Below, one piece after another: positions 1 through 8,594 of a stretch of DNA of 64,000 nucleotides (positions within the stretch are counted from its first letter, which is position 1; every line of letters begins with the position of its first letter). This stretch comes from Azospirillum fermentarium. Lineage in GTDB: Bacteria; Pseudomonadota; Alphaproteobacteria; Azospirillales; Azospirillaceae. The position numbers and the translations under genes are program-made. The DNA is taken from the NCBI RefSeq assembly GCF_025961205.1, contig NZ_JAOQNH010000004.1, positions 62,001 through 126,000 on the forward strand, given 5' to 3'. Below the pieces are notes generated by a model. That model searched no databases. It was given only the letters and a program-made list of their open reading frames with translations, and was not told the origin of the DNA.

Positions 1-275
1 GGGCCATCCTGCGCGACCTGTTCATGGTGGTGGACGAGGGATGGTTCGGGCTGTTCTTCCCGAAATACGGGTTCGACGACCTGCGCCGCTACGGCACCGG
101 CCCCACCCCAGCGGCGGTGGTGGACCGCAACCTGTGGGACCGGCTGGCGGCGGGGTCGGCGGCGGCATGGGCCGAGGCGGCGGCGGTGGACATCGACGCC
201 ACCACCTTCGACGCCATGGTCGCCGTTCCGCCCGGCACCTGGACGGCGCTGGAGGCGGGCGCATCCAAAACCTAG
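1..275 (+). CDS. 3' end of an unidentified protein (partial)
   Basis: An open frame enters from the left edge and ends at a TAG at 273-275, leaving about 90 residues of a C-terminus. It is rich in Trp, Phe and Tyr in its first third and in Ala/Asp later. I see no transmembrane segment and no motif I can name. The frame shows normal GC-rich third positions, which supports it as real coding sequence. It precedes the TPR gene at 353 by 77 bases on the same strand, so the two may be cotranscribed. The function cannot be judged from this fragment. Confidence 0.55.
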   Translation, partial: AILRDLFMVVDEGWFGLFFPKYGFDDLRRYGTGPTPAAVVDRNLWDRLAAGSAAAWAEAAAVDIDATTFDAMVAVPPGTWTALEAGASKT

Positions 276-352
276 GCAAAGCGTACAGTCTGTGATAGCT
301 GCCACAGGGGCCTTCCGGCACCGGACGCAGACAAGGAAAAGGGGCAGAGCGC

Positions 353-2503
353 ATGACCGGCCAGAACACCGCCGCCACCGGGACCGCACCTGCGCCGAAC
401 GGAGGCGCCATCGACGTGGACGCCTGGCGCCGCCGCATCCGCGCCGATGCCTTCGGCCGCTACCATTACGAGATGGGCATCGCCATCCTGGCCGAAGGCA
501 ACCTGCCGGCCGCCATCCAGCACCTGCAGACGGCCATCGACACCGACCCGACCCTGGTGGATGCCTATTACCACCTGGGCCGGATCGGCCAGTCGCAGGG
601 GCAGACGGCGGAGGCCGAGGCGCTCTATGCCCGCGCCCGCGCGCAAGATCCCGGCTTTCCCGCCGGCACCCTGGTGCGGATGGCCCTGCGCACCCTGGAC
701 CGCAACGCCGAAGGGGACGGGGCGGATCAGGCGGTGGAACTGGCGCACCAGGCGCTCGCCCATGATCCCACCCATCGCGAGGCCCCGTGGATTCAGGCCT
801 TGGTCCAGGCACGGCAAGGCCGGCTGGCTGCCGCCGCCGGGCTCCGCGCCGCCGACGGCGCTCCCCGCACCACGGGCCGGGACGAGGCCGCCGATCTGGC
901 GTGGCGGTTCTACCGGCTGGCGGAAACCTGGCGGGAAGCCGGGGGTGAATCCGCCGATGTCGGCGAGGCGGTAAGCTGCGCCCTGGTGCTCGACCCCGAT
1001 CTGCCCCAGGCTCTGGGGCTGTCGGCAGCCCTGCTGCATGAAAGCGGGCAGGCGGCCGCAGCCGAACCGCTGCTGCGGCGGGCGGTGTCGCTGCAGCCCG
1101 GCCTTCCCTGGCTGCACGCCCATCTGGGCAGCACCCTGAACGCCCTGGGCCGGGGCGCGGAAGCCGTGGCCGAATTGCGGCTCGCCGCCGCCGATCTGTC
1201 CGACAACTTCTGGGTGCTGGGCCAACTGGGCGAAGCGCTCAATCTCATCCGCGCCTATGGCGAGGCCGTTGCCGCCCTGCGCACGGCCGTCCGCCTGAAA
1301 CCCGGTGTGCCGTGGGTTCTGGGTCAACTGGGTATCGCCCTGGCCAACACCAACGCCCACGACGAGGCTATCGCCGTCTTGCGCGCAGCGCTGGAGATCC
1401 AACCCGACGTACCGTGGATGCTGGGCCAGTTGGGTGCCGCTCTGTACGGCGCCGGACGCGTCGAGGAAGCCGTGCCGGCGCTGGAAAGCGCTCTGCGCCA
1501 TGCCCCGGCCAACGCTTGGCTGCTGGCCATGCTGGGTGAAATCCGCATCGCCCAGACCCGCTTCGATGATGCCGCCGCTCTTTTCCGGCAGGCGCTGGAT
1601 CATGATCCGTCCATCGGATGGGTTCATGCCCGGCTGGGCGACACGCTGTTCAAGGCCGGGCGGCTGGAAGAGGCGCAAGCCGTTCTGGCCACGACCTCCG
1701 AACGTTTCCCCGATCAGGCGGTGGACGGCGTGATGGGGCTGGTGCTCCTGACGGTGGGCAGGGGGGACGAAGCGGCGCAGGCGTTCCGCCGGGCGCTGGA
1801 CCGCGCCCCGCTTCCCTGGCTGCACGAAGGGCTGGTCACCGCCCTTTTGATGACGGGACGGACAGCAGCGGCCGCCGACGCTTTCGCTGCCGGCTGGGCG
1901 GCGGGCATGGACCCCCTGACCGCCGCGGCCCGGCTGTTGACGTGGCCGCCACCGGCCGGGCTGGCCGCGGCGCTGACCACGCTGCGCACCGCCACGCCAG
2001 GGGCGGTCTGGCCGGTGGTTCTGATGGGACTGGCTCAAGTCGCCGACGGCAACGCCAACGGTGCTGCGGCTCTGCTGAATGGCGTGGCGGGCGAGTCCCT
2101 GCCCCAGACCGATCCGGTCTGGACCGGGACCGCATCCATCGTTCTGGGTATGGCCCGGACGGTGGCCGGCGATCCCGCGGGCGGGCTGGAGGCCCTGGAC
2201 CGCGGGCTGTCCCTGGCAGGAGCCGCCGGCACACGCTGGCGCACCTACCGCGGGCTGACACTCCACGCCCTGGGCCGGCTGCCCGAAGCCGAAGCCGAGC
2301 ACCGCGCCACGCTCGCCCTCATCCCCGAGGACAGCGCGGCCCGCCTGGCCCTGGCCCTGACGCTGGACGCCCAGGGACGCACCGCCGAAGGGCGCAACAT
2401 CCTGCGGTTGGCCGAAGGCCAGAACCCCGGCCGTGTGCGGGCGCTGTGCCGGCTGCTGCCGGCGTGGGCCGGGCCGGCGCTGGACCGCCTGCGCCGGGAA
2501 TAG
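353..2503 (+). CDS. TPR-repeat protein, 716 aa
   Basis: The protein is built almost wholly of tetratricopeptide repeats, roughly residues 35 to 640. The central units (about 240-430) are unusually regular 34-residue copies sharing a Pro-Trp then Leu-Gly-Gln-Leu-Gly core. There is no signal peptide and no fused catalytic domain, unlike the TPR-SPINDLY proteins elsewhere in this window. TPR arrays act as protein-protein scaffolds. In this setting a role in organising glycosylation enzymes or binding their acceptor proteins is plausible but inferred. The ATG at 353 follows a purine-rich stretch (AAGG, GGGG). The gene converges on the radical SAM gene at 2529, with a GC hairpin between them. Confidence 0.9.
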   Translation: MTGQNTAATGTAPAPNGGAIDVDAWRRRIRADAFGRYHYEMGIAILAEGNLPAAIQHLQTAIDTDPTLVDAYYHLGRIGQSQGQTAEAEALYARARAQDPGFPAGTLVRMALRTLDRNAEGDGADQAVELAHQALAHDPTHREAPWIQALVQARQGRLAAAAGLRAADGAPRTTGRDEAADLAWRFYRLAETWREAGGESADVGEAVSCALVLDPDLPQALGLSAALLHESGQAAAAEPLLRRAVSLQPGLPWLHAHLGSTLNALGRGAEAVAELRLAAADLSDNFWVLGQLGEALNLIRAYGEAVAALRTAVRLKPGVPWVLGQLGIALANTNAHDEAIAVLRAALEIQPDVPWMLGQLGAALYGAGRVEEAVPALESALRHAPANAWLLAMLGEIRIAQTRFDDAAALFRQALDHDPSIGWVHARLGDTLFKAGRLEEAQAVLATTSERFPDQAVDGVMGLVLLTVGRGDEAAQAFRRALDRAPLPWLHEGLVTALLMTGRTAAAADAFAAGWAAGMDPLTAAARLLTWPPPAGLAAALTTLRTATPGAVWPVVLMGLAQVADGNANGAAALLNGVAGESLPQTDPVWTGTASIVLGMARTVAGDPAGGLEALDRGLSLAGAAGTRWRTYRGLTLHALGRLPEAEAEHRATLALIPEDSAARLALALTLDAQGRTAEGRNILRLAEGQNPGRVRALCRLLPAWAGPALDRLRRE

Positions 2504-2522
2504 GGGCCGCCGGAGCGGCCCC
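2503..2522. terminator. GC hairpin between convergent genes
   Basis: An 8-bp perfect stem (2503-2510 with 2515-2522) encloses a CGGA loop, starting at the last base of the TPR stop codon. A C-rich tract and a short CTTTC follow, so it is a poor intrinsic terminator by sequence. Its place between two convergent stops, 26 bases apart, fits a shared bidirectional terminator. Confidence 0.35.
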
Positions 2523-2528
2523 CCCCTT

Positions 2529-3920
2529 TCAGCTCTGGACGGACACCGGATCGGCGCCGCGGAACACCCAATCGGCCTCCTGATCCTCGACCACCTTCAT
2601 CTGGTGGCGCTGGTAGTGGCGGGGGTCGTGGACCACCGGCCCGTCTTCCGGGTGCGCCTCGCCGAAGCCGATGACCTTGGCGTAGTCGCGGTGGAATCCG
2701 TCGCAGATGCCGGTCAGGGCACAGCCGTGGCACTCCTTCTCCTTGGTGTAGGGGTGCATGAAGCGGGTCTGCAGCACCCGGTATTCCTTGGTGCGGTATT
2801 CCCGTTCGGAAAAATGCCCGACCGGCCCCAGTTCGGGCACATAGAACGGCTCGCCCTTGCCACCGCCGGCGCGGGGGCGCAACTCGCCCAGGCGGTCGTC
2901 GATGGAGAACAGCGGCGGGCACGGTGCCGCCGAGACGCGGTTGTCGCCGCCGCCCGACCACAGTTCGGATTCGGTTTCCCATTCGTGCAGGTCGTAGATG
3001 ATCTGCTGGAAGTTCTGGACGAACTTCCGGTACGGCTCGGGGAACACGCAGAACGGCATGTAGCGGATGTTGACCTCGATCTCGTTGGCGTCGAGGGTGT
3101 CGATGACCGGCATCAGCATGCGGGCCTGATCGCTGTAGCGCGGGATCTGGTCCTCGGGCCGGCGGCTCGACTGATCAACGAAGGGGTTGAAGGCGATGTA
3201 GTTGACCGACCGCGCTCCGAAACGCACCGCCGTTTCCGCGATCTGGTGCAGCTCCGGCAGGGTTTCCCGGCACAAGGTGGTGTTGAAGCGGAACGGAACG
3301 CCCGCCGCCTGCAACAGCTCCAGCGCCTTCATCTGCCGGGCCGACCCGCCGGGCACGCCGACGATCTTGTCGTACGTCTCGCCGATGCCGTGGATGGAGA
3401 TCAGCAGGTCGAAGACGCCGGACGCCACCAGCTTCTCCACGTTCTTGGGCTTGTCGTACCACAGGGCGTTGGTGATCAGCGTCGGCTTCAGCCCGATCTC
3501 GTTGCAATAGCGGATCAGGTCGTAGATGTAGGGACAGATGGACGGTTCGCCGCCCTGGATGTCGATGGCGGTGTTGCCATAGACCTCGCGGACCTTGAGG
3601 CAGAGTTCCTTGGCCTTTTCGAACGACATGAACGCGTGCTCGGGATGGTGCGCGTTCTTGATCTTGTCGATGAAATAGCAGAAGTAGCAGCGCAGGTTGC
3701 AGGTCTGGCCCAGCCACATCACGCCGCGCCGTGACAGCGCCTTGACGTTGGACAGGCTGTAGCCGTTCTTGGCGATGCGGCGGACCTCCACCGCGGGATC
3801 CTGGGTCACCAGATAGTCGTCGTCGTCCCGGCGGAAGGCAAGGTCCAGGACCGGCGCGGCCCCTCCCTGCCGGGGCTGGTCCGTGTCGAGGCCGGCAACC
3901 GCGGCGATGGTATTCGACAT
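2529..3920 (-). CDS. radical SAM protein with a C-terminal Cys cluster
   Basis: 463 residues. Cys74, Cys78 and Cys81 form the CxxxCxxC motif that holds the radical-SAM [4Fe-4S] cluster, and a Gly-Gly-Glu-Pro motif (SAM binding) follows about 45 residues later. A second group near residue 400, Cys-x2-Cys-x5-Cys, resembles a SPASM or twitch auxiliary cluster site, so a second iron-sulfur centre is likely. Such enzymes oxidise or rearrange peptides, sugars or small molecules by a 5'-deoxyadenosyl radical. The substrate is unknown. The adjacent glycosyltransferases suggest a sugar or glycan-related task. It is cytoplasmic, with no signal peptide or membrane segment. The ATG at 3920 is preceded by a GGAG-like ribosome site (GAGGAGAAGCC). 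Confidence 0.88.
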   Translation of the reverse strand: MSNTIAAVAGLDTDQPRQGGAAPVLDLAFRRDDDDYLVTQDPAVEVRRIAKNGYSLSNVKALSRRGVMWLGQTCNLRCYFCYFIDKIKNAHHPEHAFMSFEKAKELCLKVREVYGNTAIDIQGGEPSICPYIYDLIRYCNEIGLKPTLITNALWYDKPKNVEKLVASGVFDLLISIHGIGETYDKIVGVPGGSARQMKALELLQAAGVPFRFNTTLCRETLPELHQIAETAVRFGARSVNYIAFNPFVDQSSRRPEDQIPRYSDQARMLMPVIDTLDANEIEVNIRYMPFCVFPEPYRKFVQNFQQIIYDLHEWETESELWSGGGDNRVSAAPCPPLFSIDDRLGELRPRAGGGKGEPFYVPELGPVGHFSEREYRTKEYRVLQTRFMHPYTKEKECHGCALTGICDGFHRDYAKVIGFGEAHPEDGPVVHDPRHYQRHQMKVVEDQEADWVFRGADPVSVQS

Positions 3921-4059
3921 AGGCTTCTCCTCAAAGAACGGCGCCTGTCCGGGACGGTGACACGGGCCAAGGGTACGGCGCTTCGGACGGTTGAATTACC
4001 ATGCAACGGCCATGCCGGAAACAGGGCTGTGACCGGGAAAAATACCACGGAAATCAGGG

Positions 4060-5073
4060 CTATGGATGCGGATCGGGCGATGCGCCGGTTCCCGCCGGCC
4101 AGCCCGGCGCCAGATCGGGCAGGGCGTGCGTCATGACCCACCCGCCCTCCGGCTCGCCGTTGGCGAAACGGGCCACCCGCGCGGTAAAGCCCTGGCGATG
4201 CAGGGCGGCGGGATCGCCCGCCGCCGCCAGCCGGGCGAACTCCGCCTCCACCGCCCGGCCCGGCCCGTCCAGGCCCAGCCGGGCGAGACAGCCGTCCACC
4301 TCGGCATAATACCGGGCGATGTCGGCGCTGAGACGGTCGGCGTGGAACCGGTAGACCCCCGTCACCCGGTCCAGCACCACCGGACCCGCATGGGCGGCAA
4401 AGCGGCGCCACAGGTCGAAATCGGCGGCCAGCCGGAAGGTATCGTCCAGCCGGCCCCCGGCGTCGTCCCACAGGGACCGGCGCCACATCATCCCCTCAGG
4501 CTGGATCCATTGGAAACTGCGCCCCACGTGCAGGCCGGCGGCCAGGGTGCGGCGGGGATAGCCATACATCTCCTCTTCGATGAAGAAGGGGAAATCGGCC
4601 TCGTCGATGTTGGCCCGCCGCCCACACACCCAGCGTTCATCCGGGTGGGCCCGCAGAAACCGGGCCACGGTTTCCAGAGCCCCCGGATAAAACAGGTCGC
4701 TGGCGTTGATCCAGGTCATCACGTCGTCCGGCGGCCCGCCGGCCGTCACGGTGGCAAACCCACGGTTGAGAGCATCATAGATTCCGCGGTCCGGGGCGCT
4801 GGCAACGGTCAGCCGCAGCTCCCGGCATCCGGCGGGAAGCCGTCCATCCGCCACCGCCGCCTCCCAGAAGGCCAGCCGCTCCAGCGTCCCGTCGGTGGAA
4901 CCGCCGTCCTGCACATGGTAATGCAGGCTGAAATCGCCGGCCTGGCTCAGCACGCTCAACAGCGTCCGGTCCAGCAGACCGGCATAGTTGAGACAGGGGG
5001 TGACGATGCAGAAACGGATCGGCGGCCTATCCGCGCGCACGGCGGATCTCCCATGGGTTGCAAAGGGCGGCAC
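4060..5073 (-). CDS. family 2 glycosyltransferase
   Basis: 337 residues with a GT-A fold N-terminus: a beta strand Val-Thr-Pro-Cys-Leu-Asn near 24-29, and Asp-Gly-Gly-Ser-Thr-Asp-Gly-Thr at 56-63, the classical nucleotide-binding signature of GT2. An Asn-Ala-Ser-Asp segment near 126-129 occupies the DxD (metal and UDP-sugar) position. No membrane helix is seen, so it probably works at the cytoplasmic face. The start chosen is a GTG at 5073. Another GTG 11 codons later (5040) is possible because the catalytic domain starts only near residue 20. It is divergent from the TPR gene at 5125, separated by about 50 bases. Donor and acceptor cannot be told from sequence. Confidence 0.85.
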   Translation of the reverse strand: MPPFATHGRSAVRADRPPIRFCIVTPCLNYAGLLDRTLLSVLSQAGDFSLHYHVQDGGSTDGTLERLAFWEAAVADGRLPAGCRELRLTVASAPDRGIYDALNRGFATVTAGGPPDDVMTWINASDLFYPGALETVARFLRAHPDERWVCGRRANIDEADFPFFIEEEMYGYPRRTLAAGLHVGRSFQWIQPEGMMWRRSLWDDAGGRLDDTFRLAADFDLWRRFAAHAGPVVLDRVTGVYRFHADRLSADIARYYAEVDGCLARLGLDGPGRAVEAEFARLAAAGDPAALHRQGFTARVARFANGEPEGGWVMTHALPDLAPGWPAGTGASPDPHP

Positions 5074-5124
5074 TGTCGGGCGATTGTCCTTCCCTTGTCA
5101 AGCGTCCCCCCGTTGATCCGCCCC

Positions 5125-6249
5125 ATGCTCACCACCACCCCATCCCCCGCCCTGCGGCTGCTCGAACGGGCCGAGGACGCGCTCGCCCGCCACGATCCGG
5201 CGGGTGCGGCAGCCCTGTTCCGCCGCATCGTGGCGCTGGAACCGGCGCAGGCCGGCACGCTCTATGTCTTCGGGCAGGCGCTGCGCGATCTGGGGCGGGC
5301 CGAAGAGGGCGGGGCATGGCGCCGCCGGGCCTTCCAGACCGATCCCGCCGCCCTGCCGACGGCCAACCACCGCATGGGGGTGGCCTGGGCGCGGGCCGGA
5401 CGGACCGGCATGGGCATAGCGGGCCAGCTTCAGGCCCTGGATCAGGATCCCGGTCATAGGGCGGCGGCGGACGCCCTGGAGCGGCTGGCCGCAGCGGCCT
5501 TGTCCCAGGGCGGGAATACGGGCGGCATGGATGGCGGGCTGTGGATCCGCACCGGGCACGCGGCCTTCCGCCTGGGATTCTTCGTGGTGGCGGAGGGGGC
5601 TTTCCGTCAGGCCGCCGCCGCCGCTCCCGACGACCCGGCCCCCCACCGCTATTTGGGAGACACCGGGGCCGCCATGGGGGACCACAGGGCCGCCGCCGCC
5701 GCCTTCGCCCATGCCGTCCGGCTGGCCCCGGATCATGGTGAGCACCGGCGCCGGCTGGCCGACAGCCTGTTCCGGCTGGACCGCATGGCGGACGCCGAGC
5801 GCCACCTGACCCACGCCCTGGCCCTGGACCCCGGCGGGGCCGGGCTGTGGGCCGATCTGGGGCTGGTCCGCTTCCATCGGCAAAACGGGGAGCAGGCGCT
5901 GCCGGCGCAGGCCCGTTCCATCCGGCTGGAGCCACAGACCATCGATTACCGCCGCTGTCTGGCCGATACCCTGTTCCTGCTCGACCGCACCGCCGAAGCG
6001 GAACGCCATGTGGGCAGCGCCCTGGCACTGGATCCCGGCGCCCCCATCCTGTGGACCGGCCTGGGCCATGTGCGGTTCCGGCAGCGGAAGCACGGTGGAG
6101 CGGCGGCAGCCTTCGTCCGCGCCCTGGCGCTGACGCCCGGCGTCCCGGACCTGGAGCGGTTCCGCCGCATCGCCGCCTACCGCCACCTCAACGCGCGGGT
6201 GATGGCGGGAGAGGGGACCGAGGACGATTCCGGCACGGGCCGTGCTTGA
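5125..6249 (+). CDS. TPR-repeat protein, 374 aa
   Basis: A soluble TPR protein. The open frame extends much further upstream, but that part lies antisense to the GT2 gene and lacks a TPR pattern. The ATG at 5125 is the first start that gives a normal N-terminus. Repeats with the usual small-Gly/Ala and Leu-Asp-Pro pattern fill most of the chain, clearest at about 160-360. No enzymatic domain is present. The stop lies 3 bases before the ATG of the next gene (6253), so the two are almost certainly cotranscribed. It may be the scaffold or acceptor-binding partner of the GT-like proteins that follow, which is inference from operon position. Confidence 0.85.
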   Translation: MLTTTPSPALRLLERAEDALARHDPAGAAALFRRIVALEPAQAGTLYVFGQALRDLGRAEEGGAWRRRAFQTDPAALPTANHRMGVAWARAGRTGMGIAGQLQALDQDPGHRAAADALERLAAAALSQGGNTGGMDGGLWIRTGHAAFRLGFFVVAEGAFRQAAAAAPDDPAPHRYLGDTGAAMGDHRAAAAAFAHAVRLAPDHGEHRRRLADSLFRLDRMADAERHLTHALALDPGGAGLWADLGLVRFHRQNGEQALPAQARSIRLEPQTIDYRRCLADTLFLLDRTAEAERHVGSALALDPGAPILWTGLGHVRFRQRKHGGAAAAFVRALALTPGVPDLERFRRIAAYRHLNARVMAGEGTEDDSGTGRA

Positions 6250-6252
6250 CCG

Positions 6253-8064
6253 ATGACCATGACCTACATCCAACTCCGCCCCGACCGGCGGCGGCTGGCC
6301 CACCCGCACCCGGTTCCGGCGGCACCGCTCTCATCCGGTTGGGATGCCGATCGGGGAGACGGCACCGTCACCGCCGTCAGCTTCCGCCCGCCGCCCACCG
6401 GCCATGCCGCCCGTGCCGTCCCCGTTCACGGCGCCACCCGCCTGACCCTGCCCCTCACCGGCGGCCCCGTGGTGCTGGCCCATCTGCACGGCGATTCCCG
6501 GCTGGCCCTGCCGCTGGTGTGGGACATCGTTCACGCCAGCCCCGTGGGCACCCGGTTCACGGTGGTGGAGGATGACGGCGTCCCGTCGCTGCTCGACCGC
6601 CCCTATTACACCACGTCCCTGCAGCCCCTGGGCCGCGACGGCATCCACCGCCATTACGAGAAGACCGCGCCCTGTCTGGTGGAAACCGCCGCCGGGCTGA
6701 CGGGGTGGAGCTTCGCCGTGCGCCCGGTCCCGCACGATCCCCCCCATGTCCTGCGCCTGTGCCTGGCCCGGCTGCGCGCCCTGGCCGGGGCGGACGGAGA
6801 GATCCTGGTGGCCGGACCGTTGCCGGACGGCCTTCCTCCCGGTCCGGCCCGGTCCGTGACGGCGGCGGGCGATGCCGCCGCCGTGCGCGATGCCCTGGCC
6901 GCCGCCGCCGGACAGCCGAACTTGTGCCTTTTGGACAGCCGCCACATCCTGCCGCTCAATTTCCATGCCCTGATGGCGGCCCACGGCGACGGCTTCGGGC
7001 TGCTGGGCTTCCAGACCCTGAGCGTGCTGGACCGTGCCGGGTTGCACGCGCAGCGTCACGGCGACGCCCAGACCCTGGACTGGCGGCTTCCCGGCCCGCT
7101 GCTGGCCGACCCGCCCACCGATGACGGCGAAGCGCGGGTCCGGCCCCTGATCCACCGGTTCGGCCCCTTCACCGCCCGCCCGGCCCACGCGGGCGATTAC
7201 CGGGAAAGCCAGCACCTGACCGGCATCCGCCTGTGCAAGACCGCCCTGTGGCGCCGTTACCCCGCCCACGATCCGGGGGCGTCTTCCTGGCAGGCCCCGG
7301 ACTGGGACGACGGGGCGGATGTGGAGCACGGGCTGCGGCTGGCCGCCGCCGGGATTCCCAGCCGGCTGGCCGCCCGCGGCTTCGCCCAGACCCTCTATCC
7401 CGACCCCGCCCGCGCCGGCACACGGGACGAACGGGACCGGGCCGGCACCGGCACGGTGCGGCGGGGGGTGTCCCTGGGCTGGTTGCCCACCCTGCCGCGG
7501 GGGCGCAAGCCGGTGCTGCCGGTCACCGCCGGCGAACACCGCCGGGGCCTCTACCGCGTCATCGACGCCCATGTGGAAGCCCCGTTCCGCGATGCGGTGC
7601 GCCACGCCGTCGCCACCACCCCACCGACCGCCCGCGGGCATCTGTTCCTGGCGCTGCTGATCCTGGACCGCACGCCCCTGCGCCGGGACCGGGCGGCGCT
7701 GTCGGCCTTTCTCGACGCCTGGTTCGCCACGGTGCTGCGGGTGCCGCTGCCGCCGTTCCGCAAGGCCAGACTGCTGTCCATGGCGGCAGACGCCGACGGC
7801 GATGCCTTCACCGGCGCGGTGCGCGAGACGCTGGCCCTGCGCCATCTGGCCGGGCTGTGCGCCCACGGGCGGCTGTTCGGCGAGCCCGGCGATGCCCTGG
7901 TCCCCGACACCCCGTGGACGGCGGCGGGACGGCAGCTGTTCGCCGTCTGGCTGCGGCTTCTGGGGCGGGATGCCATCGTTCATCACGGCACATGGGCCGA
8001 ACTGCTGGCCGACCTGAAGGCCGCCACCCCCTTGACCGATTTGCAGGATGGGGACACGCCATGA
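6253..8064 (+). CDS. GT-like protein, divergent paralogue of the product at 8588
   Basis: 603 residues. It aligns along most of its length with the 614-residue product at 8588-10432. Shared blocks include a Trp-Asp-Ile/Val-x-His-Ala/Arg element near residue 93, a Tyr-Tyr-Thr segment near 118, a Leu-Cys-Leu-Leu strand near 220, and an Asp-Val-Glu-His-Gly-Leu-Arg element near 357 at the place of the GT2 Glu-Asp catalytic-base region. The His-Asp-Arg that follows the Leu-Leu strand in the paralogue is Asp-Ser-Arg here, so the DxD-like site may be altered. It could be an inactive partner. Its stop overlaps the next start as ATGA, giving translational coupling. No named family is claimed. Confidence 0.7.
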   Translation: MTMTYIQLRPDRRRLAHPHPVPAAPLSSGWDADRGDGTVTAVSFRPPPTGHAARAVPVHGATRLTLPLTGGPVVLAHLHGDSRLALPLVWDIVHASPVGTRFTVVEDDGVPSLLDRPYYTTSLQPLGRDGIHRHYEKTAPCLVETAAGLTGWSFAVRPVPHDPPHVLRLCLARLRALAGADGEILVAGPLPDGLPPGPARSVTAAGDAAAVRDALAAAAGQPNLCLLDSRHILPLNFHALMAAHGDGFGLLGFQTLSVLDRAGLHAQRHGDAQTLDWRLPGPLLADPPTDDGEARVRPLIHRFGPFTARPAHAGDYRESQHLTGIRLCKTALWRRYPAHDPGASSWQAPDWDDGADVEHGLRLAAAGIPSRLAARGFAQTLYPDPARAGTRDERDRAGTGTVRRGVSLGWLPTLPRGRKPVLPVTAGEHRRGLYRVIDAHVEAPFRDAVRHAVATTPPTARGHLFLALLILDRTPLRRDRAALSAFLDAWFATVLRVPLPPFRKARLLSMAADADGDAFTGAVRETLALRHLAGLCAHGRLFGEPGDALVPDTPWTAAGRQLFAVWLRLLGRDAIVHHGTWAELLADLKAATPLTDLQDGDTP

Positions 8065-8594
8065 CCCTGCGGTTCCATTTCGTGGACGACAACGCCCTGG
8101 CCGCCGACGGCACCCTGGCCGGGCGGCTGGCGGCACGGCTGGCGGTCGAGCCGCCGTTGCCGGACCTCACCGTTCTCACCCCGGCCTATCTCGACGCCCT
8201 GCCGGCGGACGCGGCGGCCATGCCCATGACCGGCGGGCCGGACGGGACCATTCCCGACGCTCCGGCGGTGCTCTACGCCGGCCCCTTGGATGCCCTGCCC
8301 GAGCGGGCGGCGGCGATGCTGGCGGGGGGATGGTCCATGGCGGTGGTGGTCCCCGCCCCCCCGGCACAGATGCCGGCCCTGGCGGAAGCGTTGCGGCCCC
8401 GGCTGTACCTGAGCCATCCCCACCGCAGCTTCGCCGAGCTGCGGTCCTTCGCCAACCAGATCGTCGGGGACAGCATCCTGTTCAGTGAATATTCCGCCGT
8501 GCGTCCGCCGCTGCTGGCCCGCCCCACCCGGTTCGGGCGGTTCCTGCGCCAGCGGGCCATCGACTGGGTTCTGCGCCCGCTGGGGCTGTGGTGA
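8061..8594 (+). CDS. small protein between two GT-like paralogues, function unknown
   Basis: 177 residues, starting at an ATG that overlaps the preceding stop (ATGA, 8061-8064). Its own stop overlaps the GTG start region of the next gene. Such tight coupling on both sides suggests fixed stoichiometry with its neighbours. The sequence alternates short hydrophobic strands with Pro/Ala-rich loops and ends in a basic and aromatic tail (Arg-rich, then Trp-Val-Leu-Arg-Pro-Leu-Gly-Leu-Trp) that could associate with a membrane or a partner. I recognise no family. The GC-rich codon pattern and the coupling support it as a real gene. Confidence 0.65.
   Translation: MTLRFHFVDDNALAADGTLAGRLAARLAVEPPLPDLTVLTPAYLDALPADAAAMPMTGGPDGTIPDAPAVLYAGPLDALPERAAAMLAGGWSMAVVVPAPPAQMPALAEALRPRLYLSHPHRSFAELRSFANQIVGDSILFSEYSAVRPPLLARPTRFGRFLRQRAIDWVLRPLGLW

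Noticed and set aside
272-2302. 676-residue open frame on the minus strand
   Set aside because: It is the antisense shadow of the TPR gene at 353; high GC keeps the opposite frame open. Gln/Gly/Arg-rich with no domain.
4066-5124. Upstream extension of the TPR frame at 5125
   Set aside because: It lies antisense to the GT2 gene and shows the low-complexity pattern of shadow frames; the TPR pattern begins only after the ATG at 5125.
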